NCBI GenBank assembly: GCA_043803805.1
Contig: JAZDJP010000038.1
Coordinates: 1-56,217 of the forward strand
DNA length: 56,217 nucleotides
Reading direction: 5' to 3'
From: JAZDJP01 sp043803805
GTDB lineage: Bacteria > Planctomycetota > JAZDJP01
Shown: positions 7,801 through 15,132 of the stretch, piece after piece
How positions within the stretch are numbered: the first letter of the stretch is position 1
How the letters are laid out: each line of letters starts with the position of its first letter
The notes under the pieces: generated by a model
What the model was told of the DNA's origin: nothing
The model's database searches: none
The model's input: only the letters and a program-made list of their open reading frames with translations
Translations under genes and position numbers: made by a program

Positions 7801-9642
7801 CCCGAGTCCCGAGAGGTGTTCCAGAAGTCCGAAGTCCGCCCGCCCCCCGGCCACGGCCAGGAGCGAGAGGACGCGGCGGAACTTCTCGGAGAGTTCCTTC
7901 GCCCGCTCGACGAGGAGATCATCGAGGACCACGATGACGGGGGTCCGGCGGGCCTTCTCCGCGTCGAGGGTCCATTTCCCGCCCCGTTTGAAAATGATGC
8001 CGTGTTCCACGACGGCCCGGGTCGCCTCCTCCACCGCGAAGGGGATGCCGCGCGTGACCTTGAGGAGGTTGTCGAAGACGGCCGTCTCGACCTCGCCGCC
8101 GCCGAGCATCGAAAGGGTCATTTCCGCCGTTTCCCGGTCGGCCAGCGGCGCCAGTGGAATCTCCCGGCAGAAATATTTCTTCTTCAGGCGCAGGAACATC
8201 CGGAGGAACGGGTCGAAGCCCGTCCGGGTGTTGTCGCTGTAGGCGCCGACGAGGAGGATGCGGTAGTTGACGAAGTAGGTGATCATCCACTCGAGGAGCC
8301 GGCTGGAGGCCGTGTCCATCCAGTGGAGGTCCTCGAGGATGAACACGAGCGGCCGCCGCGCCGACGCCTCCGCGAAGAACTGGCAGAGGGCGCGGAAACT
8401 CGGCTCGCGGCCGCTCGGCAGGTCGTCCCGGCGAACCGCTTCCTCGTCGGGGGGGACGTGGTAGGGGCGTTCGGCCAGCGCCGGCGCGAACCGGAGGAGG
8501 GCGGTGCCCCATTTCCGGAGGAGTCCTGGGAGGAGTTCCTTCTCCTGTTCGACCAGGACGTCCGTGAGCCCGAGAAGCAACTCCCCGAACGGCCGGAGGG
8601 GGGCCTTGCCGACCTCGTCGAAACGGGTGGCGACGACGATGGCCCTTCCGAAGTCCCCGCGCGTCCGGAATTCGGCCAGGAGCCGCGTCTTCCCGGATCC
8701 CCGTCCGCCCCGGACGAGGAGGAGGTTGCTCTTGATGATGCCCGTCGCCCCGAGGAACCGGTTCAGGGCCTCCAGTTCCATGCGCCTTCCCGTGAACCGC
8801 GGGGGCGCCAGGAGTTTCGCCCCCGTTTCCTCTTTCGTGGCGGTGATGGAGGCGGCGGCCGTGAGCGGCACGAGCGCGGCGAGGAGTTCCTCGGCCGAGG
8901 CGAACCGGCGGGCCGGATCCTTTTCCAGAAGCCGCAGGATGACCGGTTCGAGCTCGGCCGGGAGGAGCGGGTTGTGCCGCCGCGGGGGGACGGGGGCGGA
9001 TTTCATCCGTTCGGCCATCGCGGTCGCGAGGGAGGTCGCGGGGGGGAACGGGAGGCGGCGCGTCACGAGTTCGTAGAAAACCACGCCGAGAGCGTAGAGG
9101 TCGCCCGGGGGCGAGGGGGGCCCTCCGGCGAGGATTTCCGGGGCGAGGTAGTCGGGCGTCCCCGCGATGTCTCCGGCCGGGGTGGCGCCGGCGGGCGCCT
9201 GTGCGAGATTGAAGTCGATGATCTTGACCAGTTCGCCCCGGGTGAGCATGACGTGTTCGGGCTTGAGATCGCGGTGGACGATGCCCTGTTTGTGGATGTG
9301 GCCCACGGCCTCGGCCATCTGGATGACGATTCGCAGGATGAGCGCAAAGTCGCGCGGGATGGGCCGCGAGAGGAGCGTCCCCTCCACGAACTCCAGGGTG
9401 AACCAGCCGGGCCCGCGGTCGTAGGCCCGGACGATCCCCGGGTGGTCGAGGCGTTTCAGGAGGTGGTATTCCTCCTCCTGGCGGGCGATCTCGGCCGGCG
9501 ACAATAGCGGTTTGAACACCTTGAGAGCGACCAGTTCGTCCAGGACGTTGTCGTAGGTCTTGTAGACGTCGCTTGTCGCGCCCTCCCCGAGATGGTCGAG
9601 GACGAGGTAGCGTCCGGCGTGGAGAGTGTTTTTCCCAAGCAT
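4882..9642 (-). CDS. Giant Ser/Thr kinase - AAA ATPase - TPR - GAF - sigma54 activator fusion
   Basis: A 1586-residue cytoplasmic protein; no membrane segment seen. Domains: Hanks kinase 1-265 (LGEGATSDVY loop, Lys41 in VALKV, HRDLKPEH at 123-130, DFN at 143-145, GTPDYLAPE); AAA-type ATPase about 285-600 with Walker A GGRGSGKT near 312; a helical/TPR region about 640-1040; GAF about 1064-1220; a short coiled coil; sigma54-interaction AAA+ about 1275-1510 (GESGTGKE near 1310, GSFTGA near 1355, FLDEIADM); Fis-type helix-turn-helix to the end (QKAVAAERLGIDRTTLYKLMKKYG). It probably senses a signal, phosphorylates and activates RNA polymerase-sigma54. DFG is DFN and GAFTGA is GSFTGA. The kinase-AAA-GAF part is known in signalling proteins; the direct fusion to a whole enhancer-binding protein is unusual. 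Confidence 0.92.
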   Translation of the reverse strand: MLGKNTLHAGRYLVLDHLGEGATSDVYKTYDNVLDELVALKVFKPLLSPAEIARQEEEYHLLKRLDHPGIVRAYDRGPGWFTLEFVEGTLLSRPIPRDFALILRIVIQMAEAVGHIHKQGIVHRDLKPEHVMLTRGELVKIIDFNLAQAPAGATPAGDIAGTPDYLAPEILAGGPPSPPGDLYALGVVFYELVTRRLPFPPATSLATAMAERMKSAPVPPRRHNPLLPAELEPVILRLLEKDPARRFASAEELLAALVPLTAAASITATKEETGAKLLAPPRFTGRRMELEALNRFLGATGIIKSNLLLVRGGRGSGKTRLLAEFRTRGDFGRAIVVATRFDEVGKAPLRPFGELLLGLTDVLVEQEKELLPGLLRKWGTALLRFAPALAERPYHVPPDEEAVRRDDLPSGREPSFRALCQFFAEASARRPLVFILEDLHWMDTASSRLLEWMITYFVNYRILLVGAYSDNTRTGFDPFLRMFLRLKKKYFCREIPLAPLADRETAEMTLSMLGGGEVETAVFDNLLKVTRGIPFAVEEATRAVVEHGIIFKRGGKWTLDAEKARRTPVIVVLDDLLVERAKELSEKFRRVLSLLAVAGGRADFGLLEHLSGLGREELFYILDELAHLRFLVKEPAEPPRWSLQSPKLRGFFLRQIPERERMKLHGSAGKFLERQHRDAPDEVVEMLARLFLEAGDTKRARGYLLRAAACAETLSADADAVELYTRALTIIPPGDNKALAETHLALARAHLRLNDFKAAAAAARTGAAIERDRPAGALAPLLLAWSEALAATGNLKEAEPKYRAALEAARAERGAPALAAALQGAGEFALLRGEFEEAHRAFTELEILADRNGRPRERAAAGAGLAEAEIALGRSDAARAVWDKARTDLERAPSGTDRLRWHALGTALALAAGDAAALRAEAEGLAAAIPEAEDDVPAAARARILLGEAALAAGDGPGALPHFERALEAVETLHDAWLDTDANTPPLGIPPRTGPFPAAMAMADVLAAYARALPRLPASTSGRNARLLFRKALDLCDRHGLTAKRAAIQTLMKGDLMPSATTPDRLKLFQKISSALNSELRLDKLLSLIMDMAIDCVGAERGFLMLKEPDGRITFKAARNIDRETIKNPEFKISQSTAMEVMTSREALLTVDAQTDERFKKRLSVQSLKLRSILCVPLILKNEPIGAVYVDHRFVSDKFNEENLELMTAIADQSAIAIDNARLHEDSLKRVEELAASKREVEALNKKLEIKVERVGQEMKEVREVLTTRASDLRFPYPLILWKSPKMKDVLLLLDRVTETSLPVLIEGESGTGKELVARSIHDNGPRKTGKFVSINCSAFPPQLLESELFGHARGSFTGADRDKEGLFKVAHGGTLFLDEIADMSLDMQTKLLRAIEEGEIRPVGATVTHRVDVRILSATNRPLKALVAQNRFRDDLFFRINVIRVDLPPLRERREDIALLAEHFLAAAAVEGKSPAKHLSPEALHRLMAYDWPGNVRELDNEIRKLAVLSPGIEIQAADIVLGGHLAPGSPAAAGTLKEHMEMLQKTLIERALRETDNQKAVAAERLGIDRTTLYKLMKKYGIEG

Positions 9643-9667
9643 GGTTCGACAGGCTCACCACGAGCGG
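9641..9667. repeat. Half copy of the double-hairpin dispersed repeat
   Basis: ATGGTTCGACAGGCTCACCA followed by CGAGCGG matches the right hairpin of the elements at 27000 and 35734. It overlaps the first codon of the kinase-activator, so this repeat forms the start region and the last bases of its leader. No Shine-Dalgarno sequence is visible there. Confidence 0.7.
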
Positions 9668-9704
9668 GGTTTCATCGAAGCGTTATTTGCTACAACCAGA
9701 GCGT

Positions 9705-9734
9705 ATTGTAGCCGGCTTTCGAAGGTTCCGGCAA
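9705..9734 (-). promoter_or_regulatory. Candidate sigma-70 promoter of the kinase-activator gene
   Basis: On the minus strand TTGCCG (9734-9729) and TACAAT (9710-9705) are separated by 18 bases. A start about 7 bases further gives a leader of roughly 55 bases. From 9760 to 10150 the gap holds no gene or structure that I can support. Confidence 0.4.
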
Positions 9735-9739
9735 TGGAA

Positions 9740-9759
9740 TTGTTGACAAAAATCAACAA
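9740..9759. promoter_or_regulatory. Dyad TTGTTGA-N6-TCAACAA between divergent genes
   Basis: A perfect 7-base inverted repeat with a 6-base A-rich spacer, just upstream of the candidate -35 of the kinase-activator gene. It looks like an operator. The TTGTTGA half-site recurs in the gaps at 10139, 14955, 22712, 26955 and 54857. Confidence 0.45.
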
Positions 9760-10153
9760 ATGTGGATGTTTCGCAACGCGGCAAGGGATTTATGGGGTGA
9801 TGTCTGTCTGGATGAGGTGTGGATTCATTTTGAGTTTGAATCGCAATATATTTTCTTTAAACAAGATGCGATTATTATCCTGGAATGCATGAATAACCGG
9901 ATTGAACATGTGGAGAGGCATATTTTTTGCTAGAGATACTGATGGAACATGGGGATTCGGGAATCGCTCCACGTTGTCGTGCGGGGGCGTTCGCGGGAAT
10001 CGCGACGCGTCGGCCCGGCGCGATGCCGGGAGAAACGGGACGGTGTTGAGTGGGATGGATCGGGACACGGGAATTGCTTTCCGGGGATTCGGAATTTCAC
10101 GGGGGGCGATGGATCGCTTGGGAACCGTGAAACAGTTATTGTTGAACGGTGAC

Positions 10154-10182
10154 TTGACGCGGCGGGGACGGCTTGATAGATT
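10154..10182 (+). promoter_or_regulatory. Sigma-70 promoter of the Kelch-protein gene
   Basis: TTGACG (10154-10159), a 17-base spacer and TAGATT (10177-10182). The predicted transcript starts near 10189, leaving about 37 bases of leader containing GAGGAGA at 10214-10220 before ATG 10226. A TATTGTTGAACGGTGAC motif directly overlaps the upstream edge. Confidence 0.6.
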
Positions 10183-10225
10183 AACCGGGCTTCGCCACCC
10201 CCGTGCCCATTCCGAGGAGAAGAAA

Positions 10226-12106
10226 ATGGTTTCCAGCCGTTTCCGAGGCGTCGTCAGGGGATTCGCGCCGACCGCCGTGGCGCTGGCGGTGATGTTCGCC
10301 GCCCTCCCGGCGAACGCGAAGATCCTGTGGTCGGATCAGGTGGCGCTTCCCGTCGGCGCCCCGGCCCTTACCGAGCCCCTCCCGGCGGCCCGCTTCGGCG
10401 CGGCCTCGGCCGTGGTCGCCAGCCGGATTTATGTCATCGGCGGTTTCACGGGGAGCAGCGTCGTCACCAACACGACCTACGAGTACAACCCCGCCACGGT
10501 TCTCTGGAGCGCGCCGCTGGCGCCCATGACGACCTCCCGCGCCTACGCGGGATGCGCCGTCGGCGTGAATGGCGTCGGGGCCACCTGCATCTATGTCATC
10601 GGCGGGCTCGGGGCCGGGGGGGTGGTCCTGAACGCCGTCCAGGAATACAACCCGCTCACCAACACGTGGACCGCCCGCGCCGTGATGCCCACGGCGCGGA
10701 TGGGGTTTGCCTGCGCGACGGACACCGTGAACAACAAAATTTACGCCATCGGCGGATTCACCGCGACCGCCCCCGCATACGTCACGACGGCGGTCGTGGA
10801 GGAGTATAATCCGGCGACGAACGCATGGGCGGCGAAGGCCCCCATGACGGTGGCGCGGGGATTCCTCCGGGCGGAGTATGCCGGCGATACCGCCCGCATT
10901 TACGCGCTCGGGGGCGCCGTCGCCTATACCGAGACGCCTTCCAAGACCGCGACGGGAACGACCGCGAACGAGGCGTACAATCCCGTGGGTGACACATGGG
11001 CCACGATGACGGCCCTTCCCGACGAGCGTTGCATGATGGGGTCGGCCGTGGCCGAGACCGATCTTACCGGGGCCAGGAAGATATTCCTCGTGGGCGGCGT
11101 CGTATCCAACTCGGTTGTGGGCACGGTGGACGTGTATCATCCGGCGGGGAACACATGGACGGCTTCCGGAGAGACCTCCATGAGTCTGGCCCGGGCCAAC
11201 CCGGCCCTTCAGACCGTTACCAACCGTCTTTACGCCATCGGCGGCGATCTCTTCCGGTTCAGCACCGTGTTCGACACGAATGAGGAGGGCATCGTCCGGG
11301 GGATACGGGTGTCCCCGACGGCGCTCACGCTCGGCCTGGGCGGGACGACGACGTTCCTGGCGCAAAGCACCAATGCCGCCGACGCGTTCGTCTGGTCCAG
11401 CAACGCCGCCGCCACCGCCTCGGTGGACGCGAACGGCGTGGTGACGGCCGTCGCCTTCGGCACCGCGACGATCACGGCCACCGGCACCGTTTCGGCCCCC
11501 GAGGCCGGGACGGGCACCATCACGGTGGAGGCCGCGGGCGGCGGCGTGGTGGGCGTGGCCCCGAGCCCGGCGGTGGTCCGGGTCTCCGGCACGCATGCCC
11601 TTGCGGCCACGAGCAAGAATCCTTCCGATGTGGCGTTCTCCTGGTCCAGTTCGAACACGGCGGTGGCCGCGGTCGACGCCGCCGGCGTCGTGACGGGCGT
11701 GGGCGTCGGGAGCGCCATGATCACGGCGACCGGGAACGTGAGCGGCGAGACCGGCGGGTCGGTGGTCTACGTGGATGATGACGGTTTCATCGTCGTTCCC
11801 CAGACTCTGACGATGAAGACGGGAGGCACCTACAAGCTCACGGCCCTGTCGGACCTGGTCGGGGAAACGTTCTCGTGGTCCTCGTCGGACAGCGGCATCG
11901 CGTCGCCGGACGGAACGGGGTTGGTGACGGCCGGCGCGACGTCCGGATCCGCGGCCGTGACCGCGACCGGATCGAGCGGACGGTCCGCCACGGCCACGGT
12001 GACGGTGGACGAGGCCGCGGGAAGCGTTGTGGCGACGGCGGAGAGCGCGTCGGTCAATCCCAACGCGAACAGTCCGTGCTTCCTGGGGGCGCTTCGCCGC
12101 CGGTGA
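10226..12106 (+). CDS. Exported Kelch-repeat / Big2 (Ig-like) protein with C-terminal CFLG box
   Basis: ATG 10226 is preceded by GAGGAGA and gives a clear signal peptide (MVSSRFRGVV..., cleavage near ALPANA-KI). Residues about 50-350 hold Kelch repeats (RIYVIGGF, CIYVIGGLG, KIYAIGGF, RIYALGG, with EYNPxTxxW linkers), a beta-propeller. Residues about 360-600 are three bacterial Ig-like (Big2) domains with WSSSN...VDAAGVVTGVGVG-type motifs. The end is NSPCFLGALRRR, with Cys618 nine residues from the C terminus. It probably acts on the cell surface in binding or adhesion; no enzymatic residue is evident. It is first in a series of exported proteins, 37 bases ahead of the next gene. Confidence 0.88.
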   Translation: MVSSRFRGVVRGFAPTAVALAVMFAALPANAKILWSDQVALPVGAPALTEPLPAARFGAASAVVASRIYVIGGFTGSSVVTNTTYEYNPATVLWSAPLAPMTTSRAYAGCAVGVNGVGATCIYVIGGLGAGGVVLNAVQEYNPLTNTWTARAVMPTARMGFACATDTVNNKIYAIGGFTATAPAYVTTAVVEEYNPATNAWAAKAPMTVARGFLRAEYAGDTARIYALGGAVAYTETPSKTATGTTANEAYNPVGDTWATMTALPDERCMMGSAVAETDLTGARKIFLVGGVVSNSVVGTVDVYHPAGNTWTASGETSMSLARANPALQTVTNRLYAIGGDLFRFSTVFDTNEEGIVRGIRVSPTALTLGLGGTTTFLAQSTNAADAFVWSSNAAATASVDANGVVTAVAFGTATITATGTVSAPEAGTGTITVEAAGGGVVGVAPSPAVVRVSGTHALAATSKNPSDVAFSWSSSNTAVAAVDAAGVVTGVGVGSAMITATGNVSGETGGSVVYVDDDGFIVVPQTLTMKTGGTYKLTALSDLVGETFSWSSSDSGIASPDGTGLVTAGATSGSAAVTATGSSGRSATATVTVDEAAGSVVATAESASVNPNANSPCFLGALRRR

Positions 12107-12143
12107 ACGGAAGGGAATGGCACAGGTTTCGGAGATTCCTGAC

Positions 12144-14930
12144 ATGAAGACCCGAATCGGGCGGATGACGGGAATGGCGTTCGTGGCGGCGGTCGCCGGG
12201 GGGATGACCCTTGGCTCTCCCGATGCCGGCGCCGTCAAGTTCCGGCAACCGCCGATGCAGCTTCTCTCCCAGCCGCTTTCCCGGTCCCCGGGCATCGCCG
12301 TGGGGCCGACGGGGATACTTTTCGCCGTCAACACCCTCATCCTTGGGAGCGGCCAGTTCAGTTCCAAGGCGGACATCGCCTTGTCCCGGAGCGAGGACGG
12401 AGGGGTCAATTGGGAATTCTTTGACATGGGTCGCGTCAACGGCATTCCGGGGGATCTTGTGAATCCCTACCGGGCCAACCAGACCCAGTCCGTCGTTGCG
12501 GCGAACGGCCACGATTTCCCCTTCGTGGTCTGGATGGATTCCCGCAACTACGATCCGGACAACCCCGCGGCCAACAATCCTCCGCCGCCCTACGGCGGTC
12601 CCGAGCGGTATGAGGCCTATTTTTCGGCGCTTCCCTTCCATGGGAATGCCATTCCGGCGCTCAACATTCCCCTGGACGGGGACACCCTGAACAACAAGGC
12701 CGCGGCGCTGGAAAACGCCAGCCTCAATCCCGTCCGTCCCGACATGCAGGTGGCCGACTGGGATTTTGAAACCCACGTCTACGTGGCGGCGGTGGAGCGT
12801 TCCGCCGCGATCGAGCAGAGGGCCATCACGTTCTACCGATCTTACGACAACGGGGTCACATTCCAGCCGGGGGTGGACGTGAAGAGCCTGGCCGCCGGCC
12901 AGGTGTCCTGGAGCGGCGACGGAAGCGGTCTTTCGATGGCCCTTTCGCGCACCCCGAGCCAGGACGTGGTTCACATTGTCTGGCCGGACAATCGGAACAA
13001 CAATGCCCTTCACACCAGCGACGTCTACTACGACGGCGAGACGGTTTATGACAACATCAGCCGGACCGGCTATGTCGTGAATTTCAATGACGCCGACGGC
13101 AACGATGACGTCCGCGTCACCACTCACGGGTTCACCGCCAAGGAGCCCGATGTCGCGGTGAAGAACCGGGGGACGGGCGAGACGCCGATCATTTACATCG
13201 TCTACACCGATTACCGGAACGAGGTCGGGGGGGACGGCAATTCGGACATCTATTTTTCCTATTCCACGGACAACGGGGCCACCTGGAGTTCGGGGGTGAA
13301 GGTGAATTCCGACTCCGGCGTCACCGTCCAGGACCAGCCCACCATCGCCGTGAACCAGGCGACGGGATGGATTTACCTGGCCTGGCGGGACCAACGCGAG
13401 GGGCGGAGCGACATTTATTTCGGTCTGTGCAAGACGTCTCTGCCGGCGCAGACGGCCGATTTCGAGAACGTCCGCGTCCAGCCCATCGAGCTCGGCGTCT
13501 TCTCCATCGAGGAGCGGTCGTACCCCTCGGTGGCGGTGGACTCGACCGGCAACGCCGTCCTGGTCTGGAACGACGCCTACCGCCAGGCGACGGCCGCGGC
13601 GGACAGTTACACGGACGATTACATTCTCTTTGCCAAGACGAGCGACCTTCAGACCGGCGCCCCCAACCCGCCGACGCTCCGGGTCTCGGAGAGCGGCCAG
13701 GTGGGGTTGAACATCCGCGTCACCTGGGACGCAAGCTCCGACCCGGACGTGGTGCGTTACAACATCTACCGGCGTAGCGACAACGCCACGCCCGTGACGA
13801 GCGATCATCCGTTCGTCATGATCAGCGCCACGGTCCAAACGACGTCGCTTCCCTACAACAGCATCCAGTTTTATGTGGACCAGTACGACCCGAGCGATCC
13901 CGACGATGATCCCCTTCCCCCGAACAACAAGTTCGGGGACGGGCGCCGGTATTTCTACCGGGTGACGGCGGTGGACGATGCCGGGAACGAAAGCGTCTTC
14001 TCGGAAGAGGAGGTCTCGGTTCTGTTCGACAGTTCTCCGAGCGACACGCTGGCCTCCCAGACCAACACGAGCGCCGCCTGTTTCCTGGGGAGCCTGCGGG
14101 TGGCGGGCGACCCCGTGGATGCGGCGGCCGATCCCAGGAACAAAGAGCCGAAACCGCCCGCGGCCGAGAACAAGCCGCCCCCCTATGTGGGATGGGGGCG
14201 TTCGGTGGAGGATGCTCTCAAGCGGGCGGACCGGGAGGCGATGCCGGTCCTGGTGTTTTTCCCGGATAAAGAAAAGGATAAGGAGAAGGAAAAGGAGATC
14301 CGGAAGCCGGTCCCCACTTCCGCGTCGGGTGGGACCGCGGTGTTCGAGGACGTGGCGCTCCGCCAGGTGATGGTGGACGCCCTGGCCGTCAAGACGAGTC
14401 TCACGGCGGAATACGCCCGTCAATTCGGGGTGAGCAAGGTGCCGGTCGCGGTCTTGTGCGCCCCGAACGGATCGGTGATCAAGCAATTTGCGACGTTGTC
14501 CGCGGGGGCCATCACGGCGGCGGTGAGGGATGCGATCAAGGCGCTGGAGCCGCGCCGGGCCCCGGTCAGGAAGGATCAGGAGGAGGTGGATCGGAAGCGC
14601 AAGCAGGGTGAGGAATTGATGAAAAGCGGGAAACTCGCCGAGGCCTACGCGGATTTCCGGTGGATCAAGGAATGCCGGTCGGCGCGCGAATTCACGGTGG
14701 AATCAGCCGAAGCCCGCATGAAGGAGATTGACGGGAAAGTCAAGGATAAGGTGGACCAGGAGCGCGTCAAGGTGCGCGCGAAAAAGTACGTGGAGGCGGC
14801 GGAGGGTCTGAAGAGAATTCTCCAGGATTCCCGGGAGATTCCCGCGTCGCGGGAGGCCCAGGAATTACTGGACAACATGATGAAGGATGAGGAGGCGCGG
14901 GTCCAGATTGAGGCGACTCAGAAGAAGTAG
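12144..14930 (+). CDS. Exported BNR/sialidase-like propeller with internal CFLG box and thioredoxin-like plus helical tail
   Basis: ATG 12144 has GGAG nine bases upstream and starts a signal peptide (MKTRIGRMTGMAF..., cleavage after SPDAGA). Residues about 30-505 are a propeller with Asp-box-like motifs (STDNGATW) and WRDQREGRSDIYF, shared with the two following proteins. A fibronectin-III-like domain follows (about 509-626, YFYRVTAVDDAGNES). The CFLG box (Cys646) that ends its sisters is internal here and is followed by a Pro-rich linker, a thioredoxin-like fold without a CXXC (about 680-800, VLVFFPDK...VSKVPVAVL) and a charged helical tail to 928. It reads as one uninterrupted frame. Extracellular binding or glycan recognition is likely; the classic sialidase Arg triad was not established. 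Confidence 0.83.
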   Translation: MKTRIGRMTGMAFVAAVAGGMTLGSPDAGAVKFRQPPMQLLSQPLSRSPGIAVGPTGILFAVNTLILGSGQFSSKADIALSRSEDGGVNWEFFDMGRVNGIPGDLVNPYRANQTQSVVAANGHDFPFVVWMDSRNYDPDNPAANNPPPPYGGPERYEAYFSALPFHGNAIPALNIPLDGDTLNNKAAALENASLNPVRPDMQVADWDFETHVYVAAVERSAAIEQRAITFYRSYDNGVTFQPGVDVKSLAAGQVSWSGDGSGLSMALSRTPSQDVVHIVWPDNRNNNALHTSDVYYDGETVYDNISRTGYVVNFNDADGNDDVRVTTHGFTAKEPDVAVKNRGTGETPIIYIVYTDYRNEVGGDGNSDIYFSYSTDNGATWSSGVKVNSDSGVTVQDQPTIAVNQATGWIYLAWRDQREGRSDIYFGLCKTSLPAQTADFENVRVQPIELGVFSIEERSYPSVAVDSTGNAVLVWNDAYRQATAAADSYTDDYILFAKTSDLQTGAPNPPTLRVSESGQVGLNIRVTWDASSDPDVVRYNIYRRSDNATPVTSDHPFVMISATVQTTSLPYNSIQFYVDQYDPSDPDDDPLPPNNKFGDGRRYFYRVTAVDDAGNESVFSEEEVSVLFDSSPSDTLASQTNTSAACFLGSLRVAGDPVDAAADPRNKEPKPPAAENKPPPYVGWGRSVEDALKRADREAMPVLVFFPDKEKDKEKEKEIRKPVPTSASGGTAVFEDVALRQVMVDALAVKTSLTAEYARQFGVSKVPVAVLCAPNGSVIKQFATLSAGAITAAVRDAIKALEPRRAPVRKDQEEVDRKRKQGEELMKSGKLAEAYADFRWIKECRSAREFTVESAEARMKEIDGKVKDKVDQERVKVRAKKYVEAAEGLKRILQDSREIPASREAQELLDNMMKDEEARVQIEATQKK

Positions 14931-14950
14931 AGCGTTGAGGAATGGCGACG

Positions 14951-14972
14951 GATGTTGTTGAATGGCAACATC
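14951..14972. promoter_or_regulatory. Upstream dyad GATGTTG-N8-CAACATC (candidate enhancer site)
   Basis: Perfect 7-base arms lie about 95-115 bases upstream of the sigma54 -24 element at 15067, the usual place for an enhancer-binding-protein site. A second small palindrome, ATGTAACAT, lies at 15011-15019. The spacer contains the TTGTTGAATGG variant of a motif found upstream of two other operons. Confidence 0.5.
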
Positions 14973-15064
14973 ACATGTTGGGTGGGATACGGGAGTCATC
15001 GAATTTTAAGATGTAACATGCTTTTGGGTGTGTTGTTATGGTTTTTATTGGCGGTTGGTTTGTG

Positions 15065-15081
15065 TTGGCACGGGACTTGCT
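15065..15081 (+). promoter_or_regulatory. Near-perfect sigma54 (-24/-12) promoter
   Basis: TTGGCACGGGACTTGCT matches the sigma54 consensus at every conserved position, with GG (15067-68) and GC (15079-80) ten bases apart. Transcription should start near 15092 and the leader contains AGGAGA at 15121-15126 before ATG 15133. Expression would depend on an enhancer-binding protein; the kinase-activator at 4882-9642 is the nearest one. Confidence 0.85.
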
Positions 15082-15132
15082 AATTTCCCTTGATGGGGAG
15101 TTGCGAGGGACCCGTTGATGAGGAGAATCGCC

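Noticed and set aside
5020..9507. 1495-codon open frame antisense to the kinase-activator gene
   Set aside because: It is a mirror of GC-rich codon use opposite a gene with clear domains; the translation is Arg/Gly/Glu-rich without motifs. The same applies to the antisense frames at 29624-33778, 10181-12445, 12054-14486, 15799-18162 and 20084-22684.
9902..10225. Upstream extension of the Kelch-protein frame to 9902
   Set aside because: The frame is open, but ATG 10226 has GAGGAGA and an immediate signal peptide, and a promoter lies inside the would-be extension.
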